From the NCBI GenBank assembly GCA_021234155.1, contig JAJEKV010000038.1, forward strand, positions 4,896,847-4,960,846: a stretch of 64,000 nt of DNA, read 5' to 3'. The position numbers and the translations under genes are program-made. Under the pieces are notes generated by a model that was not told the DNA's origin, did not search any database, and was given only the letters and a program-made list of their open reading frames with translations. Positions 45,442 through 56,156 of the stretch are shown in pieces; the stretch's first letter is position 1; the number at the start of each line of letters is the position of its first letter. The DNA is from Isoetes taiwanensis (lineage: Eukaryota > Streptophyta > Lycopodiopsida > Isoetales > Isoetaceae).

Positions 45442-48400
45442 CTATCTTCCATGATCGAAGGGGATTTTTGACTTGAAGTCGCTTTCGGGAGTTCCAGATG
45501 AACCTTGGGGAAGAAAAATGAAAAACGTCATTTTAGTGAAAACTAATAAGCAGAAGCATTGTTTTGTAATTGTTTGATAATCCTTACCTGTGAGAGTGGG
45601 AGGATATGGACTAGGCTCATTTATGAGCGCATCAAGCGAGGTGCTTTGTCTATGTCCGTTATTTTCATCTCTGATTGCCATTAATCTGATCAACACAGAA
45701 GTAATACTTGGTCGGATTTTTGGATTATACGCTAGGCACATGGCAGCAATTTTAAGTACTTTACTTGCTGATTCCAATGCCATGGCATCTTTGGCAATAG
45801 TTTCATCCACTAATTTGTTCACATCACTGGACATAATTCTGTTCAAGTATGCTTCCATACCATCACCACTTTCAAGAAATAATGATGATCTATCTGTTGG
45901 TTGCGTCCTTGTTACCAATTCCACAAGAAGCATGCCATAGCTATAAATATCGCTCATTGGTGTAGGACTTCCATGTGCAAGCTCTGTGGAAAGATAAAAG
46001 ATAATTAGGTAAAATATCATGAACGTTTTGATACTACATGTGAAAATGATGCTAGTACCTGGAGCTACATATCCAATAGTTCCTTTAAATGAGGATATTG
46101 TGCCATCATCTATGAGCCTTGCAATGCCAAAGTCAGCTATGTGAGCTTCAAAATCATCATCAAGGAGGATATTTTGTGGCTTGATATCACAATGAGCAAT
46201 GGGATCTCTGCACTCATGGTGCAGATACACTAGACCTTGTGCTACGCCTATCGCAATATTCAGGCGTCTATTCCAATCTAATGAAGCTGGATCTGCATTA
46301 TACAAGTGGTCCTTGAGGCTTCCTTTTGGCATATATTGTAGCACAATAGCCATCATATCCAAAGTGTTGCAATATCCAAGTACTTTGACAAGATTGCGAT
46401 GTTGAAGCTTGCCAAGAGTTTCAAGTTCTCTGAAGAAACCTTTTCTAGTCTGGTGTATATTGGTCATATTCATCTTCTTGACAGCAATAAGTTGATTCTC
46501 ACCAATAATGCCTTTGTAGACAATGCTGAAGCCGCCCGATCCAAGAATGTTAGATTCATTAAAGTTGTCAGTTGCCTTCACAAGATCATCCATATCAAAT
46601 TTCATATGTTGAGGAAGTAATGCATCTCCTTCGTCAGGAAAGCTCTTAGGTCGGTGATGGTAGTAGTACCACAAACAACAGGAGATTACAGCAAGAAATG
46701 CTATGGCTGCAACAACAATGATTATAATGTATCTGTAATTCAAATTTTGAGTGTTTCTCGTGCTTGTGGCCGGACAAGTCTTGTTGACAACAGTTCCACA
46801 TAGCCCAGTATTCCCATCAAGGAAAGCTTCACTTGCATTAAGAAAAATCCCATTATCAGGGACAGAACCGGATAATATATTGTTGGAGAGATTAAGAAAA
46901 TGTAGACTTATCATGCTGCTAAGGAAGCCAGGTATTGCTCCTGATATGTTGTTGGAAGAGAGGTCCAATGACTGAAGATATACACAATTTTCTAAACTTT
47001 CTGGGATAGAACCACTAAGAGCATTGCCAGAAAGGTTAATGGACATGATTTGGAATATTGTGGATCCACATAGTCGAGGTACACCTCCATATAATAGGTT
47101 GTTTGACAAGTTTAAATACAAGAGATTTGAAAGGCTGGCTACTGTTCCAGAAATAGTTCCAGAAAAGTTATTTCTCTGCAAATATAACCATTGCAGCTTA
47201 TCTCCAAGCGTTTCTGGCATATTTCCACTGAGAGTGTTAGAGTAAAGCAACAGTCTTGTGAGTTGAGTAAGGTTCCCAAGGCTGGAAGGAACTTGTCCAC
47301 TCAGCTTATTCTCATGAAGATACAGATGATTGAGTTGGCTGCAGAGTCCGAGTGTCTCTGGAATTGGTCCCTCAAACTTGTTTGCATGTAAATGCAATGC
47401 TTGCACGTTTTTTAACTGGCCTAAGCTGGAAGGCAAATTACCTGAGAAGGAGTTGTTTCCAAGATACAGATATATGAGTTCACTAAGGTTCCCAATTTGA
47501 GGAGGAATTTCACCTATAAAGGAATTATTCTCGAGTAGCAGTGATGTTAACTTATAGAGCGTCCATATGGAGTCAGGTATTTGACCAGTCAAGGAATTGC
47601 CATGAAGCCATAATTTATATTGCAAATTCGTGCAGTTTCCAAGGCTGGATGGGATGGAACCAGTTAGCCTATTATTGCCAAGATGAAGAGAATCAAGATT
47701 GGCTAAATAACCATATTCAGAAGGAATGGTGCCAGTAAGACTGTTGTCCCCTAAATCCACATAAAGGAGCTGAGTGCAATTGGCCAAAGAGACAGGTAAG
47801 GTTCCAGTCAATTGATTTTGCCAAAAGCTAAAATTCTGCAATGATTTAAGGCCAGCCCATGAGTCAGGAATAGAGCCACTCAATTTGTTTCTATTGATTG
47901 ACAATATTCTAAGATTGGTGCAATTTGAAAGAGAAGCAGGTATTGGCCCTGTTAAATTGTTGGCAAAATCTCCAACACCAACAGCTTGCCCAACCAGAGT
48001 ACCCAAGATGAGGGTTTCCAACCTGTGAAGCCTTCCAAGCTCCTCTGGTACTGATCCTGATAAAATATTGGCATCCAGATTCAAAGTGCGCAGCAAAGAA
48101 CAATTGCTGAGTGATACAGGTATGGTGCGTGTTAAAAGGTTGTAACTTAAATCCAAGGTCCTTAACTTGCTTAAAGTTCCGATAGAATTTGGAATGCTAC
48201 CAGTCAAGTTATTATAGGACACATCCAAGTAGCTAAGTCTGGACAAATTTCCAAGACTAGAAGGCAAGGAACCAACCAGATAATTTTCTTGTAGATCTAT
48301 GGTGTCCAGCAAAGAGCAGAAAGACAACTGGGTAGGTATAGGACCAAAAAATTGGTTATGGGAGAGATTGAAGTACCTGAGATAACGCAAGCCTCCAATC

Positions 48401-48669
48401 TGAGGAGATATGGTGCCACTGAGCTGAAAATTACTCAAGTCCAGACGAGAAACATGATGGGTGATGCATGTAATTCCCTTCCAGCTGCATACAAGGCTGT
48501 TTTCAGTCCAATTGGCCAGAATATTTTGTGGATCAGAGGTTATGTTTGCTTTGAAGCTTAGCAGCGCCAGAGCCTGAGAACTGGCAGACTGAGTAATATG
48601 GGGAAGATGGATAAGAATCATAGCCATGCAGATAACTCCATAAAGGATAGTTGGTGCCATGGAACTCAT
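45442..48669 (-). CDS. LRR receptor-like kinase, non-RD, group XII-like
   Basis: Membrane receptor kinase, likely pattern or development sensing. From ATG 48669: a signal peptide (residues 1-28), an LRR N-terminal cap with CSWKGITC, about twenty LxxLxLxxNxLxGxIP repeats with many N-glycosylation sites, GNTGLCG, a membrane helix (about 645-668, YIIIIVVAAIAFLAVIS), then a kinase with ILGSGGFSIVYKG, AVKKM, AHCDIKPQNILLD, DFG and GTIGYVAPE. The Cys before the catalytic Asp makes it non-RD, as in FLS2/EFR/Xa21-type immune receptors. Two GT-AG introns, 46058-45984 (75 bp) and 45587-45504 (84 bp), are multiples of three with no stops, so the unspliced frame is open. Spliced, VAP joins ELAHG as in normal kinases and the protein is about 1022 residues. 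No damage seen. Confidence 0.92.
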   Translation of the reverse strand: MSSMAPTILYGVICMAMILIHLPHITQSASSQALALLSFKANITSDPQNILANWTENSLVCSWKGITCITHHVSRLDLSNFQLSGTISPQIGGLRYLRYFNLSHNQFFGPIPTQLSFCSLLDTIDLQENYLVGSLPSSLGNLSRLSYLDVSYNNLTGSIPNSIGTLSKLRTLDLSYNLLTRTIPVSLSNCSLLRTLNLDANILSGSVPEELGRLHRLETLILGTLVGQAVGVGDFANNLTGPIPASLSNCTNLRILSINRNKLSGSIPDSWAGLKSLQNFSFWQNQLTGTLPVSLANCTQLLYVDLGDNSLTGTIPSEYGYLANLDSLHLGNNRLTGSIPSSLGNCTNLQYKLWLHGNSLTGQIPDSIWTLYKLTSLLLENNSFIGEIPPQIGNLSELIYLYLGNNSFSGNLPSSLGQLKNVQALHLHANKFEGPIPETLGLCSQLNHLYLHENKLSGQVPSSLGNLTQLTRLLLYSNTLSGNMPETLGDKLQWLYLQRNNFSGTISGTVASLSNLLYLNLSNNLLYGGVPRLCGSTIFQIMSINLSGNALSGSIPESLENCVYLQSLDLSSNNISGAIPGFLSSMISLHFLNLSNNILSGSVPDNGIFLNASEAFLDGNTGLCGTVVNKTCPATSTRNTQNLNYRYIIIIVVAAIAFLAVISCCLWYYYHHRPKSFPDEGDALLPQHMKFDMDDLVKATDNFNESNILGSGGFSIVYKGIIGENQLIAVKKMNMTNIHQTRKGFFRELETLGKLQHRNLVKVLGYCNTLDMMAIVLQYMPKGSLKDHLYNADPASLDWNRRLNIAIGVAQGLVYLHHECRDPIAHCDIKPQNILLDDDFEAHIADFGIARLIDDGTISSFKGTIGYVAPGTSIIFTCSIKTFMIFYLIIFYLSTELAHGSPTPMSDIYSYGMLLVELVTRTQPTDRSSLFLESGDGMEAYLNRIMSSDVNKLVDETIAKDAMALESASKVLKIAAMCLAYNPKIRPSITSVLIRLMAIRDENNGHRQSTSLDALINEPSPYPPTLTGKDYQTITKQCFCLLVFTKMTFFIFLPQGSSGTPESDFKSKIPFDHGR

Positions 48670-49160
48670 AAATTTGCTACTGCTCCATCATGTTCATTAA
48701 TATCCAACAACGCTTCACGACAAAGTCTTAGATTTTAGACGACTTTTTTTTTTGTTGCTCTCCTCGACATTTCTTCTTTGATAAAATACCGAGTTAAAAA
48801 TAAGCACGAATACTGTGGCGACGTCATTAATAAAATTTTGCACGCCTAATTTGCTTAGAATAGCTTCCCATGAGCTTCGCGACCTCTTTGCAAGGTCGCT
48901 TTGCACAGGAGTTGCCTCGTTCCCATAAATCGGAGGCATGAACCGGAGGAATTTTAGCACAAAAGACAAATATATCTGTTGAAATATCTGTTGTAGAAAT
49001 CTACGAAACGACAAAACGAATCTTGACTTCACTGTCCAGAATGAGTTTCAGGTCAAAGTCCTGCACGGCTAGTAGTACTCTGCACGGCTCGTACTTACTA
49101 AGTCGGCTTGCTTCTTATCTTTCTTCTTCCTCGACTAGATGTGTAGGGTATAATTAAGGG
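48670..49160 (-). other. Upstream region of the receptor kinase
   Basis: Would include the promoter and 5' UTR. A minus-strand open frame at 49032-48715 shows no domain and is not taken as a gene. No clear TATA box picked out. Confidence 0.3.
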
Positions 49161-49164
49161 AAAA

Positions 49165-49530
49165 TTTTAAAAATGCCCCACTTTTGGTAGAGGTAATGTT
49201 CGCCCGTAGGCCCTTACGCGGGGTAAGGACCTACGAGCCCGGCAGGGCGAGCCTGGTCCGCACCCCGCGTAAGGGCCTGCGGGCGAACATTTCCTCACGT
49301 AAAGTTCAGGGGGAAGATATTTCTTGCCACGTGGCGCCATCGTAGCCACAAAAAGTTGATTACTCCGTTATCAGCCAGCATCGGAGGAGATGAAGCCAAC
49401 ATCGGAGGAGAGGAAGCGATTATCTGTTGTAATCTAGGCCTGAAATATGGCGAAATATCTTCCCCCCTGAACTTTACGTTATATATTTGGTAAAATGCCC
49501 TGATATTTTTCAAAATTATAAAAATGCCCC
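49165..49530. mobile_element. Nested inverted repeats, possible foldback element
   Basis: A long GC-rich stem: ATGTTCGCCCGTAGGCCCTT (from 49196) pairs with AAGGGCCTGCGGGCGAACAT (ending 49290), and CGCGGGGT/ACCCCGCG extend it. Outside it, ACGTAAAGTTCAGGGGGAAG (about 49297) is inverted at 49452-49480. TAAAAATGCCCCA occurs at both outer edges. It looks like a foldback or MITE-type element, or nested remains of one. Confidence 0.55.
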
Positions 49531-50523
49531 AAATTGAGGTAGCAGAATCGAGCATGCAGGAATCCAAGCATTGGCCAGTGCAACAAAGCGACACTTTACT
49601 AAGAATTGATCATTGAAAATAATCAAAATTTAATGCTGTTTCAACCCAAAAACTGCCTTATATGTGCAGAATTTAGCAGGAATCATCATGAGCACGATTA
49701 GATTTTACAAGGATGAGGAACTTCAGTGCAGATGGGTGCAAAATCGGTACTGGGTAGCAGAAATCACCGTCCGGACGCCGCTTACAAGTGCTTAAAATCG
49801 GTGTGTTTTAAACACGACGTGCGTGATTGAAGTATTGACATGTAGGGTGCGCGTCCGTCAAATGACAGGCTGAGAGAATCATGAACATGTTTGGTGCCGG
49901 AAACATGAATGCCTGTAGCCCGCCATATTCCTGGATGGCGGGCTAACCCATCTTGAATTCAAGCAAAATGGAGGGACTAATTGTTTCCAAGAATTGCCTG
50001 AACCGAAATTCAACAATTTGCCCTCACCAATTTTGCAATACACAGAAATCCGGGATAGATGAAGCCCAATTCCTCTCCCGCTCAATTCTGAGCCATTGAT
50101 GCGAAGGAAGAGAGATCGAGGCGAGATTGTATGCAAAGAAGGTAGCAATGAAGAAGAATTCCCCTTCAAGATTCGCCTTCAAAGAAGAATAAGAAATTGA
50201 GACTGAGTGACCGCAGAATAAGAGAAATTTCAGGAGAAATTTATGAAGTATTCAACCAAATTAGTACAAATGTTGATGACAATGACAAAGGCCGATCCTT
50301 GACATCTTCTTTGGAGGGCAAGGGATTTACCAATTGCTTCTATAAAGAAATCTAAGCAAGGTTTACTATGGTCGAAAGCAAATGGTGAAGAATTTGAAGG
50401 AAACAATGCAAGAACATAAGTTTGAGAGGAATCATGACATGCCTCGTGCAAGGAAGTCCACCCCGATAATGGCAAAGGCCCAGGTAGAAATGGTGTCAAG
50501 CCATTGAATCAAGCGTAGCCGGA

Positions 50524-50777
50524 TTGCTCAAGATCCCCGTAAAAACAATTTCAAATGCTTTTCAAAGAAGGGTGCAAGCTAACAAAGGGGAAGGACCTTG
50601 GTCAATGTTCAGGAGGAGGAAGCGGATGGATAGCATGTTAGATTACAATAGAGAAGCTGTTATCAAGTTCTGGACAGAAAATACAAGAGTTTCTCCATAC
50701 AAGAAAGACGTGAGGAAGTATGTATCAGAGACAGGAATAAAGATGGAACATCCAATTCACCTTCTTGAAGTCAGCCA
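50524..50777 (+). pseudogene. Transposase-like gene, first family, copy 2: N-terminal exon
   Basis: The open frame holds KRMDSMLDYNREAVIKFW, TENTRVSPYKKDVRKYVSE and MEHPIHLLEVSQ, ending in a GTAAGT donor near 50778. It aligns with copy 1 (KRIDSIGND..., FWDINTRVSPNVKDVRYKRL, HATHYLEDTQ plus donor) including the splice position. Sequence upstream to about 50160 may hold broken N-terminal parts. The matching next exon is at 61458-61754, about 10.7 kb away in the same orientation. Confidence 0.6.
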
Positions 50778-51039
50778 AGTAAGTATTCATCCTATATTGT
50801 AGGGTTCATTATATGTAGCATTTATTTGGCATTCACACGATTCACACTCACCCCGGTTTTTGGTCCACTGTTGAAAACATCAGTTTTGGTAGGTCTACAT
50901 GTCCTGTTTTCAAAGAATCCTACATGTGGATTTGTGGAGATATGGTTTTATTCGATAATGGTGTTCTTTTTTCAGTGGACTAAAACATCCACTGTTGTTT
51001 TGTAGTTTCTTCTATTGTGACATGTCGTTTTATAATACA

Positions 51040-51550
51040 ATCCACTGTAGGAAAGAATACTTGAATTTCTACATGTCTAATAATTCTATTGTCACATGTC
51101 TTTATAGATGTAGGAAAGAATATTTGATTCTCTACATGTCCTATACTTCCATTCACATGTCTTTATAGTAGTAGGACAGAGTACTTTATTTGCTAAGGCA
51201 TTGTAGGAAAGAATACATGAATTACGACATGTGTAATACTTCTATTGTCACATGTCTTTATAGAAGTAGGAAAGAATACTTGATTCTCTACATGTCGTAT
51301 GCTTCCATGTCACATGTCTTTATAGTAGTAGGACAGAGTACTTTATTTGCTAAGGCATTGTAGGAAAGAATACATGAATTACGACATGTGTAACACTTCT
51401 ATTGTCACATGTCTTTATAGAAGTAGGAAAGAATACTTGATTCTCTACATGTCCTATCCTTCCATATCACGGGTCTTTATAGTGGTAGGACAGAGTACTT
51501 GTACATGTGCACGATTTGCTGCACGTGCACGATCACATGTCCTTATACTA
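51040..51550 (+). repeat. About 153-bp tandem repeat with ACATGTC motifs
   Basis: The string GTAGGAAAGAATACATGAAT recurs at about 51206 and 51359, with an older version near 51048. Inside each unit TCTACATGTC and TCACATGTCTTTATAG recur. Confidence 0.8.
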
Positions 51551-51599
51551 GTATTCCATGTAAGACAAGTTACTTCAACTACTTCAATTACTTAGCACC

Positions 51600-52075
51600 T
51601 ATTTTTGCATAACAAAACCATCAAGAATTTGATTTGTATTCCTTGAGGGAGTGCAGGACCGCTGCAACAAATCCCTAAGCATTAATGTCATAGGACCACG
51701 CAAAATCCTAACAATATCCTAACATTTTGGATATTGTTAGAGAAAGACCATTAAACCACGCCTACATTTTTGCATAACAAACCATTAAGAATTGTGAGAT
51801 GTATTTTTTTATGGAGGATAGGACCATTGCAACAAATCCCCAAGCATTAAAATGGCAAGACCATGCAATATCCTAACATTATTTTCCCATTTTGGATATC
51901 GTTAGTGGAACACCATTAAACCGTTCCTACATCTTGGTATAATTTAGACCATTAAGAATTTGAGATGTAATTGTTTATGGGGAATAGGACCATTTTTGCA
52001 ATATCCTAACATTATCCCCCCATTTTGGATATCATTAGTGGAACACCATTAAACCATGCCTACATCTAGTTGGTA
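51600..52075 (+). repeat. About 155-bp diverged tandem repeat
   Basis: Three copies with shared ATTTTGGATATTGTTAG, CCATTAAACCACGCCTAC and TTTGCATAACAAACCATTA motifs; the third is the most changed. Confidence 0.7.
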
Positions 52076-52224
52076 CTAAGGTTCGCCATAGACAATCCAA
52101 TAGTTATCCACGTCATCCAATGGTTTTAATTGTATCTAATTTATCTTATCCAATGGTTCTTTCTAAGAATGCAATGGTTCTTTGAAAAACAAGATAACTT
52201 ATTGCACTTAGACGATTTGCACTA

Positions 52225-55200
52225 AGAACATATCAAACCGCAAAGTGTCCTGCAGTCGACCGTGTAGAAACCCAAGTGTTTTGTTGTTCGGGCAGTACAA
52301 AGGCTCTTAATGGAGATTTGACTTATGTTGTTGTCCTAAACAAATAAATTACCCTAGGGACCAAGTTACACCTGTCATTTTTTTGCAGCAAAAGAAACAC
52401 AAACCCTCTACATGGCAAGATTCTCGCACCCTCCGCTAAGGCCAATTCACTACTGAACGTGTTGGGCATGAGCTACTTTGGCTTCCCTGAAGCATGGGTG
52501 GTCTTCGCCCACCTAAACTTGGTCTCGGGGTAATGTCGATGTTTGAGTCCGCTATGGCGGTCGGATCACGCAGTTCAGGTGGGAGAGTTGCTCGTTAGGT
52601 GGCCAAGGACCTTCCGAGAGGACCTTTTGGTCGAACGCTCGAAGGTTTTAGGGCTCGATCCTCCGGCGTCAACCCCCTCCCACTACCTCATGACATTATG
52701 CAAGCTCCCGGTCCAATCGGCTAGGGTATGGGCAACAAACGTAAACCCTGTGCCTTGCCAGGTTATTGTAGGGTTTACGTTATGGAGGTCGGGCTTTGGT
52801 CCGTTGCACTTGGGACATGGTCGAGCAGCGTTTGAAAACACGAGGCGAGAAAACCGCGAAATGGGGTTTGGATTTAATCTCCTCCTAGTTTTGCAATTAA
52901 AAGTCTAGAGCGCCTTATGCAAAAGAAAAATTGTTTGGGATCGCCGGGTTGGCCAATAGATCGAAACTCGTTATTTCAGTTCTCATGGCTCCCCATGCAT
53001 GTTTAGAAATGGTCCACCTAGTTATCAAAGAAGTCGACCCGCTTTTGGCCTCCAAAACATAAACCCCAATGCATTGCTAGGTTATTGTAGGGTTTACGTT
53101 ATGGAGGTCGAGTTTTATTCGGGTTGCACTTTCGAGAGATATGGTCGAGAAGCCGCAGCTTGAAAACAAGAAGCAATAGAAACCGACGAAATGGGGTTTG
53201 GATTTACCGAGGCGGCTTTCCTACCGCTGCTCCCTCCGGGAGGGCAAATGCCAATGCCTCCCTTCCCGAGAGCCCGGTTTCCCTATCCCACCGCTGAATT
53301 CTCCATTCACGTAACTTGCTTCGAAAGCAGTTCAAACAAATTCAAGATCTGTCCGGAGAACATATCAAACCGCAAAGTGTCCCGGCAATCGACCGTAGAA
53401 ACCCAAGTGTTTTGTCGTTCGGGCAAAGACAAAGGCTCTTAATGGAGATTTGACTTCGCCATGTCGTCCGAAACAACGAAATTACCCTAGAGACCAAGTT
53501 ACACGGTCATTTTTTGCAGCAAAAGAAGCACGAACCCTCTACATGGCAGTATTCTGCACCCTCCCCTAAGGCCAATTCACTACGAACGTGTTGGACATGA
53601 GCTACTTTGGCGCTTCCTGGAGCATGGGTGGTCTTCTGCCCACGAAACTTGGTCTCCAGGGTAATGTCGATGTTTCGAAGTTCGCTAACGGTCGAGATCA
53701 CAGTTCCGGGGTGGGAGAGTTGTCCGTCCGTGGCCAAGGACCTTCTAGAGAGGACCTTTTGGGTCGAACTGCTTCTGGAAGGTTTTAGGGCTCCGTCTTC
53801 TGGCGTCAACGCCCTCCCACTACCTCATGACATTGTGCAAGATCCTGGTCCAATCTGACTAGGGTATGGCCTCCAAAACGTAAACCTTGTGCGTTGCTAG
53901 GTTATTGTAGGGTTTACGTTATGGAGGTTGAGTTTTATTCAGTTGCACTTGAGACATGGTTGAGAAGCTGCAGTTGAAAACAAGAAGCAATAGAAACTGA
54001 CGAAATGGGATTTGGATTTACCGAGGCAGGCTTTCCTACCAGTGCTCCTCCGGGAGGGCAAATGCCAATGCATGCCTTCCCGGAGCCCGGTTTCCCTATC
54101 CGACCGTTGAATTCTCCATTCAAGTAACTTGCTTCGAGCATATTCAAAAAAATTCAAGATCTGTCCGGGAGAACATATCAAACCGCAAAGTGTCCTGCAG
54201 TGGACCGTGTAGAAACCCAAGTGTTTTGTCGTTCGGGCAGTACAAAGGCTCCGGAATGGGGATTTGACTTTGCCATGTCGTCCAAAACAGTGAAATTACC
54301 CTAGGGACCAAGTTATACGGTCAGTTTTTGCAGCAAAAGAAACACGAACCCTCTACATGGCAGTATTCTGCACCCTCCGCTAAGGCCAATTCACTACTGA
54401 ACGTGTTGGACATGAGCTACTTACGGCGCTTCTGGAGCGGGGGTGGTCTTCGCCCCACGAAACTTGGTCTCGAGGGTAATGTCGATGTTTCAAGTTCGTT
54501 GGCGGAAGTCGGATCACGTTCGGTGGGACAGCTTGCCGTCGGTAACCGGGGACCTTCGTGAGAGGACATTTTGGGTCAAACCGCTTCGAAGGTTTTAGGG
54601 CTCCGCCTTCCGGCGCCAACGCCCCCCACTACCTCATGACATTATGCAAGATCCTGGTCCAATCTGGCTAGGGTATAGCCTCCAAAACGTAAACCCTGTG
54701 CCTTGCCAGGTTATTGTAGGGTTTACGTTATGGAGGTCGGGCTTTGGTCCGTTGCACTTGGGAAAGGCAGCTGCGTTTGAAAACACGAGGCGTGAAACCG
54801 CGAATGGGGTTTGGATTTACCGAGGCAAAGCTTTCCTACCGGTGCTCCTCGGAGGGTTATGCCAATGCATGCCTTCCCGGAGCCGGTTTCCTATCCGACC
54901 GTTGAATTCTCCATTCAAGTAACTTGCTTCCATGCATATTCAAAAATTCAAGATCTGTCCGGAGAACATATCAAACCGCCAAAGTGTCCGCGCATGGGAC
55001 CGTGTAGAAACCCAAGTGTTTTGTCGTTCGGGCAGTACAAAGGCTCCGGAATGGGGATTTGACTTTGCCATGTCGTCCAAAACAGTGAAATTACCCTAGG
55101 GACCAAGTTATGCGGTCAGTTTTTGCAGCAAAAGAAACACGAACCCTCTACATGGCGTGTCTCGCACCCTCCGCTAAGGCCCAATTCACTCTGAACGTGT

Positions 55201-56156
55201 TGGACATGAGCTACTTCCGGCTTCCCGGAGGCGGGGTGGTCTTACGCCCACGAAACTTGGTCTCCGGGGTAATGTCGATGTTTTGAAGTTCGTTGGCGAG
55301 TCGGATCACGGATTCGGGGGTGGGGCGGTTGCCCGTCCCGTAACGGGGACCTTCGAGAGAGGACATTTTGGGTCAAACCGGGAAGGTTTTTAGGGCTCCG
55401 TCTTACGGCGTCAACGCCCTCCCACTACCTCATGACATTATGCAAGATCCTGGTCCAATCGGCTGGGGTATAGCCTCCAAAACGTAAACCACGTGCCTTG
55501 CCGGTTATTGTAGGGTTTCACGTTATGGAGGCTCGGGCACTGGTCCGTTGCACTTGGGACATGGTCGGCAGCTTGTTTGAAAAAACGAGGCGGTAAACCG
55601 CCGTAATGGGGTTTTGGTTAATCTCCTCTAGTTTTGCAATTAAAAGTCTAGGCGCCTTATCACGGTAGCAAAATTGTTTGGGATCGCCGGGTTGGCCAAT
55701 AGATCAAAACTCTGTTATTTCAGTTCTCATGGCTCCCCATGCATGTTTAGAAATGGTCCACCTAGTTATCAAAGAAGTCGACCGCGTTTTGGCCTCCAAA
55801 ACGTAAACCTGTCATGCATTGCTAGGTTATTGTAGGGTTTACGTTATGGAGGTCGAAGTTTTTATTCGATTGCACTCGAGACATGGTCGAAAGCCGCAGA
55901 TTGAAAACAAGAAGCAATAGAAACTGACGAAATGGGGTTTGGATTTACCCTCCTCCCAGTGTCGCAATTAGAAGTCAAGAACACATTTTGTAGTAGCAAA
56001 TATTTTTGGAATGATTCGGGATCGCCAATAGATCCAAACTCTGTTATTTCAGTTGCCATGGCTCCGCATGCATGTTTGAAAAAGGTACACCAGGTCCCAA
56101 GTGCAACTGACCACGTTTTGGACTCCATAACGTAAACCCTACAATAACCTGGCAAG
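52225..56156 (+). repeat. About 800-bp satellite with telobox hairpins
   Basis: Units starting CATATCAAACCGC-AAAGTG lie at about 52225, 53359, 54173 and 54966. The first and last are longer by an extra roughly 320-bp subunit (LINE-free, ending TGGCCTCCAAAAC). Every unit carries AACGTAAACCCT, about 20 nt, AGGGTTTACGTT, a 12-bp inverted repeat holding plant telomere-like AAACCCT/AGGGTTT; see 52737, 53043, 53877, 54687, 55480 and 55797. At the right edge (56078-56156) a partial unit is inverted. Frames across it (for example 52543-52908) repeat between units and are not genes. Confidence 0.85.

Noticed and set aside
46199-47738. Several plus-strand frames of 60-75 codons
   Set aside because: Antisense shadows of the receptor kinase gene.
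52543-54922. Frames with NVNPVPCQVIVGFTLWRSG-type sequence
   Set aside because: The peptide recurs because it spans the satellite's telobox hairpin; frames differ between units.
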